NCBI GenBank assembly: GCA_016287765.1
Contig: JAEEWS010000003.1
Location: forward strand, 1 to 64,000
DNA length: 64,000 bases
Direction of reading: 5' to 3'
Source of the DNA: Lachnospiraceae bacterium
GTDB lineage: Bacteria > Bacillota_A > Clostridia > Lachnospirales > Lachnospiraceae
Part shown: one piece after another, positions 34,071 to 43,242 of the stretch
Layout: each line of letters starts with the position of its first letter
Numbering within the stretch: the stretch's first letter is position 1
The notes under the pieces: generated by a model
Seen by the model: the letters and a program-made list of their open reading frames with translations, nothing else
Database searches by the model: none
Told to the model about the DNA's origin: nothing
Translations under genes and position numbers: made by a program

Positions 34071-36259
34071 TATTCTTCAACGGCCTCCAAAATAGTTTCC
34101 TGAGTTCCTATATTCACACCGTCCAGATAAGCTGTAACATATGCCGATCCCGGTTTAAGATTTGCATAATCCACAGCATCATTGGCAAATTCAACATATA
34201 ACTTAAATTCAAATACCTGTCTGAAGGAATTGAAATCCACGTTTATGACCTGAGCTTCCAATGCAGGATTGTCATAATCAACATAAACAATGTAATTGTA
34301 TTCATCCTGCCAGATCTCAAAGAACAATTCGGATGAATAGAACTCCGAACAGGTATTATCAAATTTATTTCTGTCGGTGGTATCATAGCTTCCTTTGAGA
34401 TAAGACATGTTTTGAGGAATACCGGGAGTCACATTGGGCTGAGGTCCCTTGCTCACAACAATATCAATGGCACTGCCGCTGATAGCTGTTGCATTTTCCT
34501 TGGGCTTGGTGATGATAAAGCCCGCTTCAACTTCGTTACTGTAATCCTCGGTGATCTCACCCAGTTTAAGGCCCACATCCTCAAGCAATACCTGAGCCAC
34601 CTGAACGGTCTTGTTGTAAATATTGGGGATATTTACGGGATATTCGGGTATACCGAGACTTATGTAAAGAAGGATGGTATCTCCCGAATGAGCTGTAGTA
34701 CCGTTCTTAGGTTCCGATCTGGTAACATATCCCGCAGGCATGGTCTCACTGTATTCATACATGGTCTTTATAACAAGACCCGAAGCACTTAACTGGTTCT
34801 TTGCAGCCGCTTCCAGAACCCCCACTACCTTTGGTACGGGAACGGGTTCTCCGCCTGCGGACAAGGTGAGCTTAATGGTCTGGTTTACAAGTACATCCGC
34901 ATTGGCTACGGGATATTGACTTATAACCGTACCCTCAGGCTGGGAAGAGTACTCTCTGTCTTCGTAAAGTATGGTAAAATCGGGGGATTTGGAGTACATA
35001 AATCTCTCCGCATCATCCTTGGTGTATCCGTAAAGGTTGGGCATTGAAATAGTAGCCACCTGTGTAGGAGTGGGCGTTGCGCTTACAGTTCCCTCGATGG
35101 CGGGAGTAGGTGTTGCACCGTTTAAGGAACCGGCACCGGGAACTCCGAAAAACTTGAAGAAAAGAACTACCGCACCGATAACAAGGGCAATGGCCGCAAA
35201 GATCGTAAGAACGATAACCACCTTCTCAAACTTGGAATCAATGGTATCCAGCTCTTCAAATTCCTCTCTGAGTATTTTGCCGTTATCTTTTCTGCTCTGC
35301 TGCTTGGAACGATTGTCATTGTAAGACTGTTTCTGAACAGGCATTGCAGCGGCCTGACTCTTGATCTCATCCGCTTCCGCATTGGTAAAGCGTCTTGTGC
35401 CGCCTTCCATCAAACTGTTGATCCTTACAAAATCCCCGTCAGGGTTGGTGATGGAGTGCTTGAGATCGATTATCATATCCGAAGCGGAAGCATATCTGTT
35501 CTCAGGATGCTTCTGCATACATTTCTGTACAACCTTATCCAGTGAATAAGGGATGGAAGGAACAAGTTCTCTGGCAGGTCTTGCTTCCGTCTGAATGTGC
35601 TTGAGAGCAACGGAAACATCGGAATCTCCGCCGAAGGGAAGCTGGCCCGTGAGCATCTCATACAAAGTAACACCCAGTGAATAAATGTCACTGCGCTCAT
35701 CGTAATATCCGCCTCTGGCCTGTTCGGGAGAGAGGTAATGCACGGAACCCACCGCATTCTGGGTGTAGGTGTCCGAGGAAACCACTTTGGCAATACCGAA
35801 GTCAGCCACCTTTACCTTACCGTCTCTGGATATCATTATGTTCTGAGGCTTAATGTCTCTGTGTATAATGCCGTGTTCATGAGCGGCTTCCATACCCTGA
35901 GCTATCTGTATGCTGATTCCTACAGCTTCGCGAACCTCAAGCCTGCCTTTTTTCTCGATAAATTTCTTAAGAGTGATACCTTCAACCAATTCCATTACAA
36001 TATAATGCAGACCGTTATCTTCGCCTACATCATATACACTGACGATATTGGGATGAGAAAGTCCTGCGGCTGATTTCGCTTCATTTTTGAATCTGGAAAT
36101 AAAATTTGTATCATTGGAAAATTCAGATTTTAAGACTTTAACTGCAACCAAGCGGTTCAATCTGGTATCCACGGCTTTATATACATCAGCCATTCCCCCG
36201 GAACCGATCCTCTCCTTAATATCATATCTTTCGCTTAGTAATGTACTTGTTTCTGCCAT
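34070..36259 (-). CDS. prkC: PASTA-domain serine/threonine protein kinase PrkC
   Basis: A 729-residue Hanks-type kinase that senses peptidoglycan fragments or lipid II. The cytoplasmic kinase domain (1 to about 270) has IGSGGMADVYKAVDTRLNR, the VAIHRDIKPQN-type catalytic loop (IIHRDIKPQNIM), and VADFGIAKV. A basic juxtamembrane linker leads to one helix at about 345-370 (VVIVLTIFAAIALVIGAVVL). Three PASTA domains span about 405-606. A further extracellular domain of roughly 115 residues, not PASTA-like, ends the protein; I do not recognise it. The phosphatase gene precedes it by 31 bp. Confidence 0.95.
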   Translation of the reverse strand: MAETSTLLSERYDIKERIGSGGMADVYKAVDTRLNRLVAVKVLKSEFSNDTNFISRFKNEAKSAAGLSHPNIVSVYDVGEDNGLHYIVMELVEGITLKKFIEKKGRLEVREAVGISIQIAQGMEAAHEHGIIHRDIKPQNIMISRDGKVKVADFGIAKVVSSDTYTQNAVGSVHYLSPEQARGGYYDERSDIYSLGVTLYEMLTGQLPFGGDSDVSVALKHIQTEARPARELVPSIPYSLDKVVQKCMQKHPENRYASASDMIIDLKHSITNPDGDFVRINSLMEGGTRRFTNAEADEIKSQAAAMPVQKQSYNDNRSKQQSRKDNGKILREEFEELDTIDSKFEKVVIVLTIFAAIALVIGAVVLFFKFFGVPGAGSLNGATPTPAIEGTVSATPTPTQVATISMPNLYGYTKDDAERFMYSKSPDFTILYEDREYSSQPEGTVISQYPVANADVLVNQTIKLTLSAGGEPVPVPKVVGVLEAAAKNQLSASGLVIKTMYEYSETMPAGYVTRSEPKNGTTAHSGDTILLYISLGIPEYPVNIPNIYNKTVQVAQVLLEDVGLKLGEITEDYSNEVEAGFIITKPKENATAISGSAIDIVVSKGPQPNVTPGIPQNMSYLKGSYDTTDRNKFDNTCSEFYSSELFFEIWQDEYNYIVYVDYDNPALEAQVINVDFNSFRQVFEFKLYVEFANDAVDYANLKPGSAYVTAYLDGVNIGTQETILEAVEE

Positions 36260-36290
36260 ACTGTCCTCCGGTAATTGGTTTCTGCTGTCA

Positions 36291-37019
36291 TTATATCTCG
36301 ATCAAAACAACCGAAATATTGTCCTTGCCCCCTCTTTCATTTGCAAGAGCAACCAATTCTTTCGCCTTGTCTTCAAGAGTTTTTTTGTTATTTTTCAAAC
36401 AATCGCTCATTTTATCATCATCCACCATGTTGGATAATCCGTCCGAACACATAAGGATGACATCCCCCTTCTCCAGCTCGATCTCAAAAAAATCGGGCTC
36501 GGCCACAGCATCTACTCCTATGGCTCTTGTGATTATGTTTTTCTTGGGATGATGAACGGCATCTTTCCTGTTCAATTCTCCCATTTGTATCATATTCTCC
36601 ACCAGAGAATGATCAACGGTGATCTGTCTGAAGTTTTGTTCTTCGGTCAAAAGATAAAGTCTGCTGTCTCCCACATTGGCCACGGTAACCGTGTTTTTAT
36701 CCACCGCACAGGCCACCAGTGTGGTTCCCATTCCATTATATTCCGGAACGGAAAGGGATTTTTGATAAACATGCTCGTTTACGGTACTGATGATACTTTC
36801 GAAACCGCCCAGCAAAGTCTTATACTTACCCGCTTTAGCCTCTTTAAGAAAACACTCTACGCAAAATCGCGATGCATAGTCACCGGCTTTATGTCCCCCC
36901 ATTCCGTCTGCCACGATATACAGACTGGGAAATCCGCCAATGGCTTCATCGCTTCTGTAAATAAAATCCTGATTTATCGCCCGTTGTCTCCCTATATCAG
37001 TTAAAGCTGCGGATCTCAA
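36291..37019 (-). CDS. prpC: PP2C-family protein phosphatase (PrpC/Stp)
   Basis: The partner phosphatase that removes phosphates placed by PrkC. The 242-residue protein has the PPM motifs RQRAINQDFIYR, IVADGMGGHKAGDYASR, VANVGDSRLYLL, ITVDHSLVENMI and ILMCSDGLSNMVDDD, supplying the aspartates for the manganese centre. Its ATG overlaps the end of rlmN by four bases, and prkC follows closely: the conserved rlmN-prpC-prkC-rsgA-rpe order. Confidence 0.96.
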   Translation of the reverse strand: MRSAALTDIGRQRAINQDFIYRSDEAIGGFPSLYIVADGMGGHKAGDYASRFCVECFLKEAKAGKYKTLLGGFESIISTVNEHVYQKSLSVPEYNGMGTTLVACAVDKNTVTVANVGDSRLYLLTEEQNFRQITVDHSLVENMIQMGELNRKDAVHHPKKNIITRAIGVDAVAEPDFFEIELEKGDVILMCSDGLSNMVDDDKMSDCLKNNKKTLEDKAKELVALANERGGKDNISVVLIEI

Positions 37020-38047
37020 GTGTCACCCTCCATAAAACTTCTTCTCAACTGTCCGCATGCAGCATCAATATCTGTGCCCATACTCCTTCTAATAGTAACA
37101 TTTATTCGGTTTTTTTCAAGTATATTTTTAAATTTAGAGATGTTATCCTCGCCCGATCTTACAAAGGATCTCTCCTTTATCTTGTTAATGGGTATAAGAT
37201 TAACGTGACAATTACGTCCTCCGGCCAGTTTGGACAGCTTTTCCGCGCAGGCGGGACTGTCATTTACGCCGTCTATCATACTGTATTCAAAAGTAACTCT
37301 TCTTGAAGTTTTTTCAAAATAATGGTCACAGGCTTTTAAGATCTCTTCGATAGAAAAGGCTTTTGCCACCGGCATGAAAGTCTTTCTTATCTCATCGTCC
37401 GGCGCATGCAGGGAAAGCGCCAAGGTAACGGGCAGTCCTTCATCCGCCAGTTTCATGATGCCCGGCACTATACCGCAGGTGGAAAGAGTGATGTTTCTGA
37501 CACTTATATTCTTTCCGTTTTTATCCGATACCAGACGTATAAATCTGATCACGTTATCATAATTGTCCATGGGTTCTCCGCTACCCATGATAACAATGTT
37601 GGATATGGTCACGTTACAGCTTCTCTCGGCTTCATAAACCTGCTCCAGTATTTCCGAAGCTGTAAGGTTTCTTACAAGTCCGTCAATGGTGGATGCACAA
37701 AAAGCACATCCCATCCTGCATCCGACCTGTGAGGAAACACAGATGGAATGTCCGTGTTTATAGGTCATTAAAACAGATTCTATCACCTGTCCGTCATTCA
37801 ATTTGTAAAGGAACTTAACCGTCCCGTCGGAGGACTTTAAACTTCTGACAGCAGCCAAGGCAGTAATCTCGTATTTCGACGCCAGTTTGCTCCTGAGACT
37901 TTTGGATAGATCCGTCATATCTTCAAAAGAGTTGACTCTTTTCACATGCAGCCATGAAAAGATCTGTCCAGCTCTGAAAGACGGCTCTCCTATGGATCTC
38001 ATCTCATTTTTAAGTTCCTCTTCGTTAAGAGATTTTATATCGATCAT
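37016..38047 (-). CDS. rlmN: Dual-specificity RNA methyltransferase RlmN
   Basis: RlmN is a radical-SAM enzyme that methylates C2 of A2503 in 23S rRNA and A37 of some tRNAs. The 343-residue protein has the CxxxCxxC motif in GCRMGCAFCASTIDG, GSGEPMDNYDNV, LALSLHAPDDE and the C-terminal methyl-carrier cysteine in GTDIDAACGQLRR. In Bacillus rsmB stands between fmt and rlmN; here it is missing and fmt is 22 bp upstream. Confidence 0.97.
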   Translation of the reverse strand: MIDIKSLNEEELKNEMRSIGEPSFRAGQIFSWLHVKRVNSFEDMTDLSKSLRSKLASKYEITALAAVRSLKSSDGTVKFLYKLNDGQVIESVLMTYKHGHSICVSSQVGCRMGCAFCASTIDGLVRNLTASEILEQVYEAERSCNVTISNIVIMGSGEPMDNYDNVIRFIRLVSDKNGKNISVRNITLSTCGIVPGIMKLADEGLPVTLALSLHAPDDEIRKTFMPVAKAFSIEEILKACDHYFEKTSRRVTFEYSMIDGVNDSPACAEKLSKLAGGRNCHVNLIPINKIKERSFVRSGEDNISKFKNILEKNRINVTIRRSMGTDIDAACGQLRRSFMEGDT

Positions 38048-38069
38048 GTCTTTCCATCACCCGGGAAGT

Positions 38070-39020
38070 TTATTCCCCAAGCACAGTACCTTTATTCACC
38101 TTATATCCCCTTAAGAACTCAGCAGTGGTCATCCGTTTTTTTCCTTCTATCTGAAGGCTGTTTATCTTAAGAAGCGAATCTTTGCATCTTATAACAAGAA
38201 GGTCGGGAGTTACCTCCACCACAGTTCCTGCCGCAACCGACTTTTCTTCTTTGGAAAGTTCTCTGTCCAGAACATCCCCATCCCAGATCTTAAGAAGTCT
38301 GCCGTCAATGGAGGTATAGGCAGTGGGCCAGGGATTCAAGCCTCTTATAAGTCGTTCAAGTTCAGAAGCGGATCTGTTAAAATCCATTTTGCCAAAGGAT
38401 TTGTCCATTGTGGATACGTAGGTGGCTTCACTTTCCTCCTGGGGGATACGCGGAGCGGTTCCGTTTTCTATCATGTCCAGTGCTTCAAGGAGCAGAGGGC
38501 CTCCTATCTCCGTCATTTTATCATGAAGACTTCCTGCTGTTTCCTTTGGATCAAGCTTTATCTCTTTGGAGATTATCATATCTCCTGTGTCGAGTCCCGC
38601 AGCCATGTGCATGATGGTGACTCCGCTCTTTTCTTCGCCGTTTATCACAGCCCACTGTATGGGAGCAGCTCCTCTGTACTTGGGTAAAAGGGAAGCATGA
38701 ACATTTATGCATCCATATCTGGGTATGTCCAAAAGAGCCTGCTTAAGGATCTTACCGTAAGCCGCAACACAGATAACCTCCGGCTCCATTCCCCTGATAG
38801 TCTCGATAAATTCGGGAGCACTTGCTTTCTCCGGCTGTAGTACCTTGATGCCGTGCTGAACAGCCAGCTGTTTCACCGGAGGTGCCACCATTTCGTGGCC
38901 TCTGCCCTTGGGCTTATCAGTTTGTGTTACTACAGCTGTAATCTCATGTTTACCTGATCCTATTAAACTTTCAAGAACACCGGCAGCAATCTCCGGTGTT
39001 CCCATAAAAATAACTTTCAT
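38070..39020 (-). CDS. fmt: Methionyl-tRNA formyltransferase
   Basis: Fmt formylates initiator Met-tRNA using 10-formyl-THF. The 316-residue protein has MKVIFMGTPEIAAGVLESL, the formyl-THF site SLLPKYRGAAPIQWAVING with catalytic asparagine/histidine (NVHASLLPKYRG), HMAAGLDTGDMI and a C-terminal OB domain. It follows def by 21 bp, the common def-fmt pair. Confidence 0.97.
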   Translation of the reverse strand: MKVIFMGTPEIAAGVLESLIGSGKHEITAVVTQTDKPKGRGHEMVAPPVKQLAVQHGIKVLQPEKASAPEFIETIRGMEPEVICVAAYGKILKQALLDIPRYGCINVHASLLPKYRGAAPIQWAVINGEEKSGVTIMHMAAGLDTGDMIISKEIKLDPKETAGSLHDKMTEIGGPLLLEALDMIENGTAPRIPQEESEATYVSTMDKSFGKMDFNRSASELERLIRGLNPWPTAYTSIDGRLLKIWDGDVLDRELSKEEKSVAAGTVVEVTPDLLVIRCKDSLLKINSLQIEGKKRMTTAEFLRGYKVNKGTVLGE

Positions 39021-39041
39021 GTAAGTTCTACTCCTGTGGTA

Positions 39042-39527
39042 TTACTCTTCGTCCTGTTCGAAGTTGGTAGTCTTCAGATCCCCTTCGACTTTTTCGATGT
39101 ACATATGTCCGTGAAGGTGATCTATCTCATGGCAGAATGCTCTTGCCAAAAGTTCCGTGGCTTCAACGGTGATCTCTTCCATGTTTTCATTAAGAGCCTT
39201 AACTATCACATGGTTGGGTCTGGTAACAGTCCCTTGTTTGCCCGGAAGTGAAAGACAGCCCTCATCTCCGGTCTGTTCTCCGTCCTGTTCGATGATGACC
39301 GGGTTAATGAGCACATACTGCTCCGAACAATCTTCGCTGACATCCACCACACAGATCTGCTTGAGTATCCCCACCTGGGGTGCAGCCAGTCCCACGCCAC
39401 CGGCCTCATACATGGTATCAAGCATATCTTCTATCAATATGGATATTCTTTCCGTCATCTTCTCAACCGGCTTGCACTCTTTTGAAAGTACCGGATCCGG
39501 GTACTTTCTTATATTTCTGATAGCCAT
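39042..39527 (-). CDS. def: Peptide deformylase
   Basis: Def removes the N-formyl group of nascent proteins. The 161-residue metalloprotease has all three motifs: GVGLAAPQVGI, EGCLSLPG (metal cysteine) and HEIDHLHG (metal histidines and catalytic glutamate). The tail is acidic. It precedes fmt; the preceding priA ends 38 bp upstream with a stem-loop (39543-39563) in the gap. Confidence 0.97.
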   Translation of the reverse strand: MAIRNIRKYPDPVLSKECKPVEKMTERISILIEDMLDTMYEAGGVGLAAPQVGILKQICVVDVSEDCSEQYVLINPVIIEQDGEQTGDEGCLSLPGKQGTVTRPNHVIVKALNENMEEITVEATELLARAFCHEIDHLHGHMYIEKVEGDLKTTNFEQDEE

Positions 39528-39542
39528 AAATACTTCCTTCCC

Positions 39543-39563
39543 CTTGCGGTAAAAAGCCGCAAG
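39543..39563 (-). other. Hairpin between priA and def
   Basis: CTTGCGG (39543-39549) and CCGCAAG (39557-39563) form a perfect seven-base stem with a seven-base loop, immediately after the priA stop and just upstream of the def ribosome-binding site (GGGGAAGGAAG). No T-tract follows. Confidence 0.55.
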
Positions 39564-39565
39564 AC

Positions 39566-41803
39566 TTAATAACCTGTCATGGGATCAAAATCTGTCTGGC
39601 AGGAAAGACCTGCTTCTTTGATCTCATCTCTGTATTTTTCCACTTCGGCACAGATATCCGTAAGATAAGAATATTCCTGTGCCTTAAAGTAAACTACATA
39701 CCTGTAATTATCATTGATCTTGGATATTCCTGCCGGAGCAGGCCCTATCCTTACAATCTCTTTATTATCAACTAACGTTTTAAATTTGTCAATGATTTTT
39801 GCCGTAAGGCCTTTTATGGCAGCACAGCACTTATCCTCGTCCCTGCCCGAAAAGAGCAGAGCCATTATATGCCCGACAGGCGGATAACAAAGGTTTTTCC
39901 TGTATAATATCTCCTGTTCGTAAAAGGACAGATAATCCTGATCAGCGGCGGTTACGATGGCATAATGTTCCGGCTTATAGGTCTGTATCACCACATTCCC
40001 CTTAAGGTTGGCTCTGCCTGCCCTTCCCGCAGCCTGAGCGAGGAGCTGGAACGTTTTTTCAGCCGCTCTGTAATCCGTGGCATGAAGAGACATGTCCGCA
40101 GCCAATATCCCCACCAAAGTAACATGAGGGAAATCATGACCCTTGACTATCATCTGGGTTCCTATCAAGATATCCGCTTCCTCATTGGCAAAAGAAGACA
40201 GGATCTTTTCATAGCTTTCCTTATCCTTGGTGGTATCCGCATCCATTCTTAGAGTTCTGGCAGAAGGAAAAAGTTTCTTCACTGACTCTTCTATCTTCTG
40301 GGTTCCCGTGCCAAAGGCTGCTATATAGGGAGAGCCGCATTTAGGACATTTCTTAGGCATCGGAGTCTCATATCCGCAATAATGACATCTTAAATAGCCG
40401 TCTCTGTGCTGAGTCAGGGACACGGAACAATGGGGGCATTTAACAGCCTCTCCGCAGCTTCTGCAGGACACAAAACCGGAATATCCCCTGCGGTTTAAAA
40501 ACAGCATGATCTGTTCTCTTTTTTTAAGGCGGTCCTCCATCAAAGAAACCAATCTAAGCGAAAAAATGGTTCTGTTTTTATTCTTAAGTTCTTCTCTTAA
40601 GTCCACGATCTCCACTTCGGGTAAAGCTGCTTCCTTGGCCCTTTTGGTAAGCTTTAACAGAGTATATTCCCCTTTTTGCGTCTTATTATAGGATTCCAAG
40701 GAAGGGGTTGCGGAACCCAGTACAAGAGAAGCTCCGGTCATACGGCAGATCTCCTCAGCCACTTCCCGGGCATGATATTTGGGAACGCCTTCACTCTTAT
40801 ATGCCCCTTCATGTTCTTCATCTATAACTATAAGTCCGGGATTTTCAAAGGGTGTAAACAGTGCGGATCTGGGTCCGATCATAATGTCTATGCTTCCTTC
40901 TTTGGCCTTCAGATACTGATCATATCTTTCCCCCGGGGAAAGTTTGGAATTAAAAAAAGCCACTCTGTCTCCAAACCTTTTGGAAAATCTTAGCACAGTC
41001 TGAAAAGTCAAAGCTATCTCCGGTATCAGCACGATCACCTGCTTACCGCTTTTTACGACGTGATCTATGATCTCCATGTAGACTTCGGTCTTACCCGATC
41101 CTGTAACGCCAAAAACAAGGTAGGTACCTCTTTTACCTGCCTTCATGTCATTTATAACCCTTGAAGCTGCCGCTTCCTGTTCATCGTTAAGCTTGACCGG
41201 AACAGATTTTCCCGGTTCATTAAACCTTTTATTCCTGTCTATCTTTTCACTTCTCACCTCCACAATGCCCTGTTTCTCAAGGCTGTTTACAGTGGCAGCG
41301 GAAATATTCAGTTTGGTTGATATAAGGTCCTTGGGAAGCACATCATTTTCCAAAAGCTGGGATATTAGCCTGGCCTTTGCCACAAAATGCTTTTTTATGC
41401 TCTCATTAAGCACCTCTTCTGCACGGATCCTGTCACAGGCAAGAGCGATCTCTGTTTTTACCGCGGGCCTGACGCTTTTTTTAACGGGAAGCACCGTCTT
41501 AAGAGTCTCATTCATGGTCCCGCCGTAGTTGGTCTTGATCCAGGCCGCCAGTTCCAGCATCCTGCTGTCTATGTCTATCCCGTGAGGAGCCAATCCAATA
41601 ATGTCTTTAATACGGCCTTCCTCGATCTTGGGTACACAAGAAAGACCCACAACATATCCGGTCATTCCCTTCCTGTTACCGAAGGGAATGTTTACTTTAG
41701 AACCGATCTTAACGGATGCTTGCAGGTCTTCCGGTATTCTGTATTGAAATGTCTTGTCTATGTTCTCGTGAGAGATATCGACGATAATATCAGCGTATGT
41801 CAT
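39566..41803 (-). CDS. priA: Primosomal replication restart helicase PriA
   Basis: PriA reloads the replisome at stalled forks. The 745-residue protein has an N-terminal DNA-binding domain, helicase motifs FGVTGSGKTEVYM and VIDEEHEGAYKSEG, a zinc-binding insert with paired cysteines (SCRSCGEAVKCPHCS, LRCHYCGYE, CPKCGSPY), and the C-terminal QAAGRAGRANLKGNVVIQTY helicase motif. It overlaps glgA by four bases. Confidence 0.96.
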   Translation of the reverse strand: MTYADIIVDISHENIDKTFQYRIPEDLQASVKIGSKVNIPFGNRKGMTGYVVGLSCVPKIEEGRIKDIIGLAPHGIDIDSRMLELAAWIKTNYGGTMNETLKTVLPVKKSVRPAVKTEIALACDRIRAEEVLNESIKKHFVAKARLISQLLENDVLPKDLISTKLNISAATVNSLEKQGIVEVRSEKIDRNKRFNEPGKSVPVKLNDEQEAAASRVINDMKAGKRGTYLVFGVTGSGKTEVYMEIIDHVVKSGKQVIVLIPEIALTFQTVLRFSKRFGDRVAFFNSKLSPGERYDQYLKAKEGSIDIMIGPRSALFTPFENPGLIVIDEEHEGAYKSEGVPKYHAREVAEEICRMTGASLVLGSATPSLESYNKTQKGEYTLLKLTKRAKEAALPEVEIVDLREELKNKNRTIFSLRLVSLMEDRLKKREQIMLFLNRRGYSGFVSCRSCGEAVKCPHCSVSLTQHRDGYLRCHYCGYETPMPKKCPKCGSPYIAAFGTGTQKIEESVKKLFPSARTLRMDADTTKDKESYEKILSSFANEEADILIGTQMIVKGHDFPHVTLVGILAADMSLHATDYRAAEKTFQLLAQAAGRAGRANLKGNVVIQTYKPEHYAIVTAADQDYLSFYEQEILYRKNLCYPPVGHIMALLFSGRDEDKCCAAIKGLTAKIIDKFKTLVDNKEIVRIGPAPAGISKINDNYRYVVYFKAQEYSYLTDICAEVEKYRDEIKEAGLSCQTDFDPMTGY

Positions 41804-43242
41804 TTTGTCAGATCATTATAGAGTTCTTCATACTTTTTAGCCGAGGCGGTCCATGAAAAATCTCTGTCCATGGCCCTTTCCACGATCTTGTTCCATGCCC
41901 TCTTTTTGCCGTAGAAGGTATTTTCCGCATAGCGGATGGTCCTTAACATTTCATGAGCATTGTAGTTCATGAACGAGAAGCCCGTACCCTTGTTCTCATA
42001 CTCATTATAAGGTTCGACCGTATCCTTGAGACCGCCGGTCTCACGCACAATGGGCACTGTTCCGTAACGCATCGCCATCAGTTGGCTGAGGCCGCAGGGC
42101 TCAAACAGTGAAGGCATCAGGAAAGCATCCGCCGAAGCATATATCTTGTGGGCCCTTTCCTCATTGTAATAAATGCTGGCTGAAACCTTGCCTTTGTATT
42201 TCCATTCAAAGTGCCTGAACAGATTTTCATATTTCTGTTCACCTGTTCCCAGGATGACCAGCTGCAGATCCTCTGCACAGATCTGTTCGATAACACAGTC
42301 CACAAGGTCAAAGCCCTTTTGGTCGGTAAGTCTGGAAACTATACCCACCATAAATTTCTTATCATTTACTTCAAGGCCCAGTTCCTTCTGAAGATCCGTC
42401 TTGTCCTTTTTCTTATTTTCCTTGAAGGTCTTATTGTTAAAATGATGCTTTATAAATCTGTCAGTTTCAGGATTGTACTCCTTATAATCTATACCGTTTA
42501 CAATACCTCTTAAGCAATTGTTTCTTGCTCTCATAAGGCCGTCAAGCCCTTCACCGTAATAAGGCATCTGTATCTCTTTTGCATATTGCTCCGAAACGGT
42601 GGTCACATAATCGGCATAGACTATGCCTCCCTTAAGGTAATTGGCATCTCCGTATGCTTCCAGCTTGTCATCCGTGAAATAATAAGGTGAAAGACCGGCA
42701 ATATCCATAACCGTCTTTTTGTTCCATATGCCCTGGAACTTAAGATTGTGTATGGTCATGATACTCTTGATGCCGCGATAGAATTCTCCGCCGTAAAAAG
42801 AGTCGTGAAGATAAACGGGAACAAGTCCTGTCTGCCAGTCATTGCAATGAATGATATCCGGACGGAAATTTATGAGAGGAAGTGCAGATAATACCGCCCT
42901 GTCAAAAAATGCAAATTTCTCTATATCCTCATAAATGTTGCCATAGGGCTTTTCGCCGTTAAAATAGTATTCGTTGTCTATAAGATAAAACCTTACGCCG
43001 TCTATCTTTGTTTCAAGTACGCCCACATACTGTCTTCTCCATCCCAGATCCATATAGAAGCTGGTAACGAATTCCATCTTCTCCTTGTACTTTTGGGGGA
43101 TCGCTTTGTAATTGGGGACGATGACACGGACATCAAAATTTTCTTTATCCGTATACTTTGGAAGTTCTCCCACAACATCGGCAAGACCGCCTGTTTTGAT
43201 AAAAGGTACACATTCTGAGGCTACGAGTAAAATGTTTTTCAT
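41800..43242 (-). CDS. glgA: Glycogen synthase GlgA
   Basis: GlgA extends alpha-1,4-glucan chains from ADP-glucose. The 480-residue GT5-type enzyme has the ADP-glucose loop FIKTGGLADVVGELPK near the N-terminus, NDWQTGLVPVYL, IVNGIDYKEYNPETD and the C-terminal SLFEPCGLSQLMAMRYG with catalytic glutamate. Four-base overlaps with recN and priA bind it into a DNA-repair/replication run. No other glycogen gene (glgB, glgC, glgD, glgP) is in the window, so its placement is unusual. Confidence 0.95.
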   Translation of the reverse strand: MKNILLVASECVPFIKTGGLADVVGELPKYTDKENFDVRVIVPNYKAIPQKYKEKMEFVTSFYMDLGWRRQYVGVLETKIDGVRFYLIDNEYYFNGEKPYGNIYEDIEKFAFFDRAVLSALPLINFRPDIIHCNDWQTGLVPVYLHDSFYGGEFYRGIKSIMTIHNLKFQGIWNKKTVMDIAGLSPYYFTDDKLEAYGDANYLKGGIVYADYVTTVSEQYAKEIQMPYYGEGLDGLMRARNNCLRGIVNGIDYKEYNPETDRFIKHHFNNKTFKENKKKDKTDLQKELGLEVNDKKFMVGIVSRLTDQKGFDLVDCVIEQICAEDLQLVILGTGEQKYENLFRHFEWKYKGKVSASIYYNEERAHKIYASADAFLMPSLFEPCGLSQLMAMRYGTVPIVRETGGLKDTVEPYNEYENKGTGFSFMNYNAHEMLRTIRYAENTFYGKKRAWNKIVERAMDRDFSWTASAKKYEELYNDLTK

